Virus record (IMG/VR): IMGVR_UViG_3300022752_000165
Coordinates: 1-39,814 of that record
Direction: 5' to 3' (one strand)
Origin: a virus
Length of the DNA stretch: 39,814 nt
Part shown: in pieces, positions 1 to 6,606 of the stretch
Numbering within the stretch: position 1 is the first letter of the stretch
How the letters are laid out: each line of letters begins with the position of its first letter
Program-made: the position numbers and the translations under genes
Notes under the pieces: generated by a model
The model's input: only the letters and a program-made list of their open reading frames with translations
Database searches by the model: none
What the model was told of the DNA's origin: nothing

Positions 1-265
1 ATCCTGTTTCTCGGTTGTACTTGGCTCTGCCTTTGGCCGTGAGACCCGCGCCTTGAGACGCTGGAAGCTTCTCGCCACGACCAACCGACAAGCTCGGACC
101 GCCGTCCTTAAGCCGTTCAGGAAGCTTTTCATAAGACTTCTTGCCTACATTTGATTTCGTATACTCAGCGCCAACGCTTGGCTTGATGCCAACCTTTTTG
201 GCAAACGAAGGATTGTGCGCAACTGCCTGCATCAAGCGAAATTGCTCTTTGCTTTTAGCTGGCAT
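1..265 (-). CDS. Partial hypothetical protein, left-edge truncated (DUF6321-like C-terminal motif)
   Basis: The reading frame opens with ATG at 263-265, two bases after the TGA of the upstream gene, and runs off the left edge without a stop, so about 88 residues are visible. The N-terminus begins MPAKSKEQFRLMQAVAHNP, a Lys/Gln-rich start typical of small phage proteins that accompany head genes. Near the edge is LTAKGRAKYNRETG, which resembles the start of the DUF6321 family as I remember it. The function of that family is not established. Tight coupling to the virion block suggests a virion-associated or assembly-associated protein. The family match is from memory; the reading frame is directly seen. 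Confidence 0.7.
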   Translation of the reverse strand, partial: MPAKSKEQFRLMQAVAHNPSFAKKVGIKPSVGAEYTKSNVGKKSYEKLPERLKDGGPSLSVGRGEKLPASQGAGLTAKGRAKYNRETG

Positions 266-267
266 GA

Positions 268-549
268 TCAACCACAAAAAATGGTGACAGCCGCACCGGC
301 CGGTAATGTAACGTGAATATCTGTAGTAAATCGAATGCCGTTACCTGGAATTAGCGTAGAAATTACTGCGGTATTCGCTGTGATATTTACGCGCAAACGC
401 ACGGTGCCGCCTGAGCCACCATCACGGAATACAATCTCGCCAGCAACTCCTCCAGATGCAAGTTGATACCCAGCTAAATTTGTTGCACCAGCGTAGATTA
501 TTCCGGTGGCATCGGCATGCGCTGCGAACACATTTGTCAAGGTGCTCAT
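268..549 (-). CDS. Small hypothetical virion-block protein (93 aa)
   Basis: A 93-residue protein with an ATG at 549. Upstream of it are a GGAGA Shine-Dalgarno and a copy of the ATAACT leader motif (560-565). The sequence is rich in Ala, Gly, Thr and Ile with alternating hydrophobic residues (for example VRLRVNITANTAVIS), which suggests a beta-sandwich. It has no obvious signal peptide and no membrane segment. Its position downstream of the KKGG-repeat and beta-helix-like genes suggests a small capsid or tail accessory protein, but no family was recognised. The GC content is lower than that of the capsid genes to the right. Confidence 0.65.
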   Translation of the reverse strand: MSTLTNVFAAHADATGIIYAGATNLAGYQLASGGVAGEIVFRDGGSGGTVRLRVNITANTAVISTLIPGNGIRFTTDIHVTLPAGAAVTIFCG

Positions 550-571
550 CTCTATCTCCAGTTATGAAGCA

Positions 572-585
572 GGGGCCGAAGCCCC
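572..585 (-). other. Intergenic hairpin with TTCG loop
   Basis: GGGGC-TTCG-GCCCC on the minus strand, between the KKGG-repeat gene and the next gene. An unusually stable tetraloop stem without a downstream T-tract. Probably an RNA stability or processing element rather than a terminator. Confidence 0.55.
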
Positions 586-591
586 CGCTAT

Positions 592-1626
592 TTAACACGC
601 GCCGCCGTAGGCCTTTTTCTCAACCCCGCCACCTTTTTTGAAGGTACCGGACTGCAGGTTGTTTTTGACCGGGTTCGACACGAAATGCTTGGGCATGGCT
701 ACGGGTTTGCCTGAATCAACAAGCCCCCCCGTAGCGAAGTGCTTTTTTATTGCACCACCTTTCTTACCGCCACCTGGAGGACCATCGCGTCCAACGGTGT
801 TGAAGTAACCAAGATCAACATCGCTGTCTTTCTTAGCTTCACCGCCTTTCTTGTAGCCGCCGGCGTTGCCCTTCTTCACTTCGCCGGTTTTGGTTCCCGT
901 AGGTCCGGGATGTGATGTTGAAACATTATTCATCACACCGCCGCCCTTGGCATAGGCCATGCCACCACCCATCATGCCGCCCTTTTTCATGGGAGCACAT
1001 TTGCCCATCATGCCACCATATTTCATGGCCATGCCACCCTTCTTGTAGCCGCCAGGCTTGCCCATCACAACTTCACCCGTTTTTTTAGGCGTGTGATTTT
1101 CATTTTGGGCAGTTGTCATTTTGGTTTTGACGTAACCCTTAGCGCCGCGCTCTGATTGTGCTACTGGAAGAATGCCGCTTTTAGGTACTGAACCGCCTTC
1201 TTTGAAGCCGCCCTGACCCATGACGACACCACCCGTCTTCAGGCCTTTGTGAGCCTTGGATGCTGCCTTCATCTCATGCTTTTGAAGCTTGGCCTTCACG
1301 CGTCCGATTTCCTCAGACTCGTTACGGATCTCCTTCTCAAGCTTGCCACCCTCCTTCATCATCGGGCGATTCATCATCGGACGAGCCATCATGGCTTTGC
1401 GGCGCATGGCCATCGAGGGACGTGCAGGTGCGCGGCCAGGCAAAACACCTTCGCCCATCTGCATACGGGTTGGAGCAGGTGCTGCTGACAATCCTGTCAT
1501 CACACCACCATCCATCATTTTGTGTCCATGCTTTTTGCTATGCGACACATGACCACCTTTCTTCAGTTTTAACTCCACTGAAGGCTCTGTGGTATACATC
1601 TTCACCATCGGCTTAAACTGACCCAT
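592..1626 (-). CDS. Lys/Gly/Met-rich KKGG-repeat virion protein
   Basis: A 344-residue, very basic, low-complexity protein. It contains at least three imperfect repeats of the form TG-x-V-x-x-G-x-x-GGYKKGG (near residues 130, 185 and 250), plus runs of Met, Gly and Lys (residues about 70-90 and 200-230). It ends in KKAYGGAC. The start at 1626 is set by GAAAGGAACAG just upstream. Repetitive Lys-Gly-Gly proteins of this kind occur in head/tail blocks of many uncultured podovirus-like genomes; their role is not known. The strong positive charge would allow DNA binding inside the capsid, which is inference. Predicted to be largely disordered. Confidence 0.75.
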   Translation of the reverse strand: MGQFKPMVKMYTTEPSVELKLKKGGHVSHSKKHGHKMMDGGVMTGLSAAPAPTRMQMGEGVLPGRAPARPSMAMRRKAMMARPMMNRPMMKEGGKLEKEIRNESEEIGRVKAKLQKHEMKAASKAHKGLKTGGVVMGQGGFKEGGSVPKSGILPVAQSERGAKGYVKTKMTTAQNENHTPKKTGEVVMGKPGGYKKGGMAMKYGGMMGKCAPMKKGGMMGGGMAYAKGGGVMNNVSTSHPGPTGTKTGEVKKGNAGGYKKGGEAKKDSDVDLGYFNTVGRDGPPGGGKKGGAIKKHFATGGLVDSGKPVAMPKHFVSNPVKNNLQSGTFKKGGGVEKKAYGGAC

Positions 1627-1641
1627 TTCTGTTCCTTTCAG

Positions 1642-1663
1642 ATCCGACCCCGAAGGGCCGGAT
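1642..1663 (-). other. Intergenic hairpin with TTCG loop
   Basis: ATCCG and CGGAT arms around CCC-TTCG-GGG, between the beta-helix-like gene and the KKGG gene. Same tetraloop as the 572-585 hairpin. Confidence 0.5.
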
Positions 1664-1668
1664 GCTCA

Positions 1669-2700
1669 TTAGGTTGGGTTAACAGCGATGCCAGTCGATG
1701 CAGCAGTCGGTGCGCCACCATCAACATAGATCTGACCACGGGTGGTCGCGTCTGTGCCGAACTCAGTGATGCCTACCAAGGTTGCATTTTTCATCAGCAT
1801 CAAACCGCCAGCAGAAGCCGGTAGTGTTGACAGTCCATTGAGGGTCGTTGAACCCGACTGGACGTTATTGATGAAGGAGCAATCCTGGAACAACTGCCAA
1901 CGATCAATGCCCGAAGCCGCAGATACCAAAATACCCAAGGGCGTAGCCGCTGAGGTTTGGAACGGGAACACGCATCCAACAAACGAATTGCGTGTTGTGC
2001 CGCCTGCCAACTCAAGGGTTGCATTCGCAACCGTGCGTGTCACGGTGTCGCCACCTAAAACGCACTGATAGAACGAACGCTCGCCGCCACCGTTAAGTTT
2101 CAGTGAACGTGAGTTTGCGCCTTGAGCCGAAGCATCATCAGCCATGCCAAAGATATTGACGTTGCTGTATGCATTGCGTGAGCCGGAATCGGTCCACGCA
2201 ATCATGCCGTTTGCGCCTGTTGAGAATCCGCAAAACACTGACAAGTTTGCAAAATAACAGCCCGAAGCAGTTACGTTAATAAATGCTGTGCTGTTAAATG
2301 TTGCTTGCGTGTAAGTGCCTGTGGGTGGTGCAATACGAGCACGTTGGGCTACTGCTGTTGGAGCGCAAACACCGATGAGGTGTGTTGCATCTTTGTTCCA
2401 AGCCAACGTTCCTGTGGTTGCCGTTGAATCAATAGTCTGAGCAAGCGCCGTTGACAAACGCGCTGAACCACTGGCTGCACCGTTGCCAACAAGAATAACG
2501 ACATCGTTGTTGCCAGCGGTACATTTAGCCAAAGCACCGTAGAGAGTTTTCAAAGGCAGTTCCACACTACCCTCGTTACCATCTGCGCCATTTACCGGAT
2601 CTACAAAAAAGTAGTTTCCGGTGAATGGTAGGCCGCCGATAGTACCGAGAACTGGAACTCCAAAGCTCGTAATCCCATTAGGGAAGTTTGTTAGAGCCAT
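1669..2700 (-). CDS. Putative beta-helix virion protein
   Basis: A 343-residue protein starting at ATG 2700 after an AAGGGAG ribosome site. Near residue 30 it has YFFVDPVNGADGNEG followed by PLKTL, the opening signature seen in many right-handed parallel beta-helix (pectin-lyase-like) proteins, where the repeat coils begin after a Gly-Asp-Gly segment. The rest is rich in Gly, Ala, Ser, Thr and Asn with short hydrophobic beta strands and no membrane segment. It lies directly after the major capsid gene, so a capsid-surface or tail-associated fibre-like role is likely. No enzymatic residues were identified. Confidence 0.72.
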   Translation of the reverse strand: MALTNFPNGITSFGVPVLGTIGGLPFTGNYFFVDPVNGADGNEGSVELPLKTLYGALAKCTAGNNDVVILVGNGAASGSARLSTALAQTIDSTATTGTLAWNKDATHLIGVCAPTAVAQRARIAPPTGTYTQATFNSTAFINVTASGCYFANLSVFCGFSTGANGMIAWTDSGSRNAYSNVNIFGMADDASAQGANSRSLKLNGGGERSFYQCVLGGDTVTRTVANATLELAGGTTRNSFVGCVFPFQTSAATPLGILVSAASGIDRWQLFQDCSFINNVQSGSTTLNGLSTLPASAGGLMLMKNATLVGITEFGTDATTRGQIYVDGGAPTAASTGIAVNPT

Positions 2701-2711
2701 GATTTTCTCCC

Positions 2712-3629
2712 TTATACGCCAGGCGTACCGTACATTGCACGGGGATCAGTGAAGCCAACGTCATAACGCTCGGTGGCTTTGTACCGCATCGTGTCGGTCT
2801 CAAAGTCACCTTCCATCGTCTTCTCGAGACGACGGCGCATCATCAGTTTCATGCCCTCGGGCGCGTCGGTCTGCACCCACCATGCGGTCGAGCTGGTCAA
2901 ACGCGACAACACCGCAGCGCCCTCGTCAAGCAGACCGATGGATTTTACGGGGTTGATGTCGTTGTTGGCCTGGCCGGCACGGAGCACAGACTTCAACAGC
3001 ACTTCGGCTTGGAAGATGTTGCCTGGGGCGACGACGAGCTGTCGTGGCACGAGGCGGATCTTCTTACCGTTGTTGTCAACGGCTTGGCGGATCTGGATAA
3101 GCATCTGCTCAAGCGAAGTTTGGCTGAGAACCGCAGCGTTGGTCAGCAAATTGCTGAACGTGCCGTTCACGATGGGGTGCGAGGCGCTGTTCAACGCCAC
3201 GCCGTCACCGCCCGCGTACTGACCGCCCGTGAAGGCGTTGTTCAGCACGTTGGCGCAGAGGGTCTCTTTAGTCTCGACCAAAGACTGCGCCAGGTGACGA
3301 GCGTACACCGAACCGATGCGGATGTGGTCGCCGTCTTCGACAAGGACTTTCGTCAAAGCGAAGGCCAAACCGTACACCGAGTAGACGTAACGCTTCAGGA
3401 ACAGTACGCCGCCCTGCTGATACGTTACGGGGCTGCCGTCCGGAAGGAGCGGAGCCAAGCCGAAACCGTACAGAACGGGTTCTTCATGGTAGTTACGGGG
3501 AATGCCTTCTTGCTCGCGGAAAACCCGCGACCATTCATCAGCACGTTGATCATAGACTCCGTCGAAACACTCGTTGAGAATAGGCTCAACAATCGACCGA
3601 AAGTCGGTACTGCGCATTGGGGCTGCCAT
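2712..3629 (-). CDS. Major capsid protein (Mu gpT-like / HK97-fold type)
   Basis: A 305-residue protein, a normal size for an HK97-fold major head subunit. It has an N-terminal arm and a central region with VYARHLAQSLVETKETLCANV followed by an alpha-rich segment SLEQMLIQIRQAVDNNGKKI and the P-domain-like LVVAPGNIFQAEVLLKSV. The C-terminus (TMRYKATERYDVGFTDPR) has the typical Arg-Tyr-Asp signature of gpT-like capsid proteins, in which a late strand describes a matrix residue facing the lumen. The start at 3629 follows a strong AAGGAGG site 9 bp upstream, in keeping with high expression. It follows the decoration-type and scaffold-type genes in a standard head-gene order. Confidence 0.9.
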   Translation of the reverse strand: MAAPMRSTDFRSIVEPILNECFDGVYDQRADEWSRVFREQEGIPRNYHEEPVLYGFGLAPLLPDGSPVTYQQGGVLFLKRYVYSVYGLAFALTKVLVEDGDHIRIGSVYARHLAQSLVETKETLCANVLNNAFTGGQYAGGDGVALNSASHPIVNGTFSNLLTNAAVLSQTSLEQMLIQIRQAVDNNGKKIRLVPRQLVVAPGNIFQAEVLLKSVLRAGQANNDINPVKSIGLLDEGAAVLSRLTSSTAWWVQTDAPEGMKLMMRRRLEKTMEGDFETDTMRYKATERYDVGFTDPRAMYGTPGV

Positions 3630-3642
3630 GATTTACCCCTCC

Positions 3643-4257
3643 TTATGCTACGGTTGTTGGGTATACAACAGCAGACGTGTTGTAAATGCCAGCGTACTGG
3701 AACTCGGCGATCTGCACACGAACGATCGTGTACGTGTCGCCCCATGCGTTGCCTGGGTAAGGCGCCAAATCAATAACGCGGAGCGTCTTGGTGCTATTGG
3801 CGGAGGCTGCCGTTGTACCCATCGTGGCCTGAGACAGCCCCACCAACGTCGGATCACCCGTGGTTGGGTTGTACGGGTTGGTGATGTCGTACTCTTGGCC
3901 GATGGCGGCTTGCGCAATCGAGCCTTCGGCTTGGATTTCGTAAACCACTTGAGGGTCTGTCCAGACGTAGGCAATCAGCGAGCCGGTTTGATAGGCTGTG
4001 CTGGCGGGCCAGCTATTTGAGACGCGGCGACGACCCGTGGTGTCGGTCCACTCGACGCCATCAAACACGCCGTAGATGGGGTCCCCACTCGCGGCACGAA
4101 CGATATACCCAGTCGTTGGGTCGAGCTTGACGGCCTGACCCTTCAAAATGTTCTGAGCATACCCCGATTGAATTACATTGGCTAGCCCCTGCGCACGATC
4201 AAGCCCCGAAGGGTGGTACGCAGGCCGCAAACCAAAGGGTGCTAAGGTTGCAGACAT
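3643..4257 (-). CDS. Capsid decoration-type structural protein
   Basis: A 204-residue protein just upstream of the major capsid gene. It begins MSATLAPFGLRPAYHPSG, a common start of phage head accessory proteins. It then has many short beta strands, for example TTGYIVRAASGDPIYGVFDGVEWTD. It lacks enzymatic motifs, a signal peptide and membrane segments. The start at 4257 has a TTGGAG site 12 bp upstream. Position and composition support a capsid decoration or stabilising protein, though it could instead be another minor head protein. The exact family was not recognised. Confidence 0.72.
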   Translation of the reverse strand: MSATLAPFGLRPAYHPSGLDRAQGLANVIQSGYAQNILKGQAVKLDPTTGYIVRAASGDPIYGVFDGVEWTDTTGRRRVSNSWPASTAYQTGSLIAYVWTDPQVVYEIQAEGSIAQAAIGQEYDITNPYNPTTGDPTLVGLSQATMGTTAASANSTKTLRVIDLAPYPGNAWGDTYTIVRVQIAEFQYAGIYNTSAVVYPTTVA

Positions 4258-4275
4258 GATTGTGTAAACTCCAAT

Positions 4276-4836
4276 TTAACCCTCGAATACCGGGGGTCGG
4301 TTGACGGATTGTTTCGCCACATTACCGAAGCCTTCGCCTTCCGTTTTCAGGAGTTTGTGTCCTGAGCTGTCAGCGCCCTGCTGGAGTTCGGCCATACGTT
4401 CCATGATCGCATTGGTTGCTTCCATTGGTTTTTGATAATGGAAATGCGTCATGACCCGCTGGTAGAGTTCAGCCGGTAACTTGAACAGCAACATCTCGTT
4501 ACACGAAATGTGACCCACATGCTCGCCCGCTTTTACGCGATAGTTCTCAAACCCAGGTAACTCATCGGCAGTAACCGGAACGTACCCTAGTCGGATTCGC
4601 TTGTCAATCGTGTCGTAGCTGTTAGTGGTGGAAAGCCAGCAGAGGTGCCAACCGGGAATGTCGGGCACTTTCGGCAGGGCGGTTTGCGTCCACTCGTCAC
4701 TCCACATCTTGTCGATGTCCTGTGAGGCGGCGAACATAGCCTCCGGCGGCAGTCGATCGAGGTCCTCGCTTGCGCGACTTTCGCGACCACCGGCGGTGAT
4801 AGATTTCTTTAGTCTTTGGTCCATAGTAGTGCTCAC
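4276..4836 (-). CDS. Conserved phage head-block protein of unknown function
   Basis: A 186-residue soluble, mostly alpha-helical protein. It has an N-terminal basic segment, then WSDEWTQTALPKVPDIPGWHLCWLSTTN and a region (residues 100-135) rich in His and aromatic residues, ending in a Gln/Arg-rich helix. The frame starts at GTG 4836, directly behind the stop of the scaffold-like gene. An internal ATG (4824) is an alternative, and no clear Shine-Dalgarno separates the two. A perfect-looking promoter (5047-5076) lies 211 bp upstream inside the preceding gene and could drive this gene, the decoration protein and the major capsid protein. A role in head assembly is inferred from position only. 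Confidence 0.7.
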   Translation of the reverse strand: MSTTMDQRLKKSITAGGRESRASEDLDRLPPEAMFAASQDIDKMWSDEWTQTALPKVPDIPGWHLCWLSTTNSYDTIDKRIRLGYVPVTADELPGFENYRVKAGEHVGHISCNEMLLFKLPAELYQRVMTHFHYQKPMEATNAIMERMAELQQGADSSGHKLLKTEGEGFGNVAKQSVNRPPVFEG

Positions 4837-5808
4837 TTAGTTACGGGTTGAGTTGCGGCGGGCTTCGGCCGCGTAGCGCTTGATCATGTTGGAGCGCTTG
4901 GCGGGGTCGTCCCAAAAGCCGGCGTCTTTCATAGCGCGAACCTGCTCGGGGCTCAGTGTGAATGAACCACGAGCGTTGCCGCTGTTTGAAGACTCTCGAC
5001 CAGTACCAGTTTGCATGTTACGGGGCTTTTGACGTTGATTCCCCGCATTATAGCCTGAATCATACCGATGAGGCAAGTACTTTTTTGCCCGGTCGTCGAG
5101 TTCTTCCCAATACTCCTCGGAAGCCGGGTTCCAACCCCCTTCGGCGGTTAGCTCCTCGTCGATTTGTTTAATGATTCGGGAGTCGGTGTCGCGGTGCTGC
5201 GGGTCGTACCAATCATTGCGATTGATCCACGCGGCGGCCATTTTCTGCACCCTCGGATCGGGCAGATTGGCGGCCTGACGGGGGTTGGTGCTCGCTTTTT
5301 TGAGATTTTTCAACGCCTCGAGCTGCTGCCTCGACTCGTACCAGAGCTCCTGCGCCTGTGCCAGGGCGTCGCCGTCCTGGGCGCGGGTGGCCTCGGCGAT
5401 TTTGCGCTTGGCGTACTCGAGCCGCAGCTCTTGATCTTCAACGGCGCGGTCAAGTTTGGCGAGTTCGCCGGCGTGCGTCTTGCGCTCAACCACCGACAAC
5501 CGCTCCATCAGCTCTTGATTCTGCCGCTGGAGCAGCTGCAGGCGCTGATCTTTCTCGGCGCTGGTTTTGCGGGCTAGTTCGCGCTTGGCGCGGCGGCGCT
5601 CGCGTTTGGCGTTGCGGAGGGCTTCGGTGTCGTCGTCGGAGTCGGCGTCCGCCGGATCGTCAGCTGAGCTGGCGTCGGCTTTTGACTCGGGTGCGTCGTC
5701 GCCGTCATCATCGTCGGCCACCGGGGCCAGGTCTTGAGGCAGGTCCACGGTGGCTGAGCCGTCGGCCTGCTCTTTGATTTGGATTTTCTCTTCAGTTTCC
5801 GTACTCAT
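4837..5808 (-). CDS. Putative scaffolding protein
   Basis: A 323-residue charged protein. Residues 1-65 are very acidic (Asp/Glu/Ser runs such as ADDDDGDDAPESKAD), and residues about 65-190 form a long Arg/Lys/Glu/Gln/Leu helix that reads as a coiled coil. The C-terminal part is basic and polar and ends in a Lys/Arg-rich segment (MIKRYAAEARRN). Acidic start, central coiled coil and basic tail are the usual make-up of phage scaffolding proteins, and the gene sits two genes ahead of the decoration and capsid genes. It overlaps the GroES-like gene by an ATGA. The assignment rests on composition and order, not on a sequence motif. Confidence 0.72.
   Translation of the reverse strand: MSTETEEKIQIKEQADGSATVDLPQDLAPVADDDDGDDAPESKADASSADDPADADSDDDTEALRNAKRERRRAKRELARKTSAEKDQRLQLLQRQNQELMERLSVVERKTHAGELAKLDRAVEDQELRLEYAKRKIAEATRAQDGDALAQAQELWYESRQQLEALKNLKKASTNPRQAANLPDPRVQKMAAAWINRNDWYDPQHRDTDSRIIKQIDEELTAEGGWNPASEEYWEELDDRAKKYLPHRYDSGYNAGNQRQKPRNMQTGTGRESSNSGNARGSFTLSPEQVRAMKDAGFWDDPAKRSNMIKRYAAEARRNSTRN
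5047..5076 (-). promoter_or_regulatory. Sigma70-type promoter inside the scaffold-like gene
   Basis: On the minus strand TTGCCT (5071-5076), an 18-bp spacer and TATAAT (5047-5052), followed by GCGGGG. It points to the decoration and capsid genes. The same layout occurs at 14344-14373. Confidence 0.55.
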
Positions 5809-6242
5809 AGGAATGCCTTAGTCTCGAGCGGGTTGGCGGTGATTCGGGCAATGACCTCGTGGTCATTGACGATCATGAAAAGGGTGGGGTCTTCCATGTG
5901 ATCTTCGCCGGGCACTCGGACCTCCCAACGGTCGCCGCCCCACTTGGGCACACGAATAAAATCACCCACGGCGCACCACGACCCCTCAGGCCAGGGGTTC
6001 ATCGAGTCGCGATGACGGAAAGCGAGCGGCCCAATCGAGATGACTTTGGCGACTTGCGTATTCCACTTTTCGGCCTCTTTGGTTTCCTCAACAAGTACGA
6101 TTCCTGCTTTGGTAGTCTTTTTGCGGCTGCGGCGCAACTGCACCAACACCCGACCACCTAACGGCTGCGCACCAGGATCTACGCTCGGAAAGGCCCAAGC
6201 CATCTCAGCGTCTTGCGACGCTACTGGTTCAGTCATGTTCAT
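5805..6242 (-). CDS. Phage-encoded GroES-like co-chaperonin
   Basis: About 145 residues. The region LGGRVLVQLRRSRKKTTKAGIVLVEETKEAEKWN matches the start of the Cpn10 fold: the 'PLgdRVlV' strand, then the mobile-loop region 'GIvLp...KP'. Next comes AKVISIGPLAFR, equivalent to 'g.VvAVGpG', and later VGDFIRVPKWGG and DEHEVIARI-like ends. It is longer than bacterial GroES (about 95 residues) because of insertions. Phage co-chaperonins such as T4 gp31 replace host GroES when GroEL folds the capsid protein, so placement just ahead of the scaffold and capsid genes fits. The start is set at 6242 because GAGG lies 6 bp upstream; ATG 6248 abuts it. Confidence 0.85.
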   Translation of the reverse strand: MNMTEPVASQDAEMAWAFPSVDPGAQPLGGRVLVQLRRSRKKTTKAGIVLVEETKEAEKWNTQVAKVISIGPLAFRHRDSMNPWPEGSWCAVGDFIRVPKWGGDRWEVRVPGEDHMEDPTLFMIVNDHEVIARITANPLETKAFL

Positions 6243-6417
6243 TTTCATCCTCTAAAAAGTTATCAATAATTTCAAGGGCTTTCTGCAGCCCGTTGTGTTC
6301 GCCGACCATGCGCTGGTACGCCTCCCATGTCGCGGCGTTTCCGACCGCTAAGGAATAGCTTATTTCAGCTTGACGTGCCTTGAACGCGCCAATCAGCTGC
6401 GTTACGGTTAGGGTCAT
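6229..6417 (-). CDS. Small alpha-helical hypothetical protein
   Basis: A 62-residue helical protein (MTLTVTQLIGAFKARQAEISYS, then a helix ending in EIIDNFLEDENEHD). It overlaps the start of the GroES-like gene by about 14 bp and follows the 60-residue gene at 6424. It is similar in look to small phage proteins often found between portal and scaffold genes. No family or function was recognised. The coding call rests on overlap, reading frame and charge pattern. Confidence 0.6.
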   Translation of the reverse strand: MTLTVTQLIGAFKARQAEISYSLAVGNAATWEAYQRMVGEHNGLQKALEIIDNFLEDENEHD

Positions 6418-6423
6418 AAAAGT

Positions 6424-6606
6424 TTACTTTTTGGGCTTAACGGCGGCCCCGGCCAGGGCACCTCCTTTGCTGCTGGGGGCGGAGGGGGCTTTTCCGCCTT
6501 TGGACTGCAGGCTCGTGCCGTCGAGCGCCGCACCCATGGCGATGCGCTTGTGGTAGGGGACGGCTTCGAGGTCTTTGATGCTGTTGTTACTGGATGGTTG
6601 GGCCAC
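6424..6606 (-). CDS. Small Ser/Ala/Lys-rich hypothetical protein
   Basis: A roughly 60-residue basic protein ending in SSKGGALAGAAVKPKK, with two Lys-Gly-Gly motifs. The frame opens with TTG at 6612, but GTG at 6606 is preferred because the AGGAG at 6615-6619 sits 6 bp upstream of it. The start overlaps the end of the portal gene (stop 6587-6589). The basic low-complexity C-terminus resembles the KKGG motifs of other virion proteins in this window. Function unknown. Confidence 0.6.
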   Translation of the reverse strand: MAQPSSNNSIKDLEAVPYHKRIAMGAALDGTSLQSKGGKAPSAPSSKGGALAGAAVKPKK

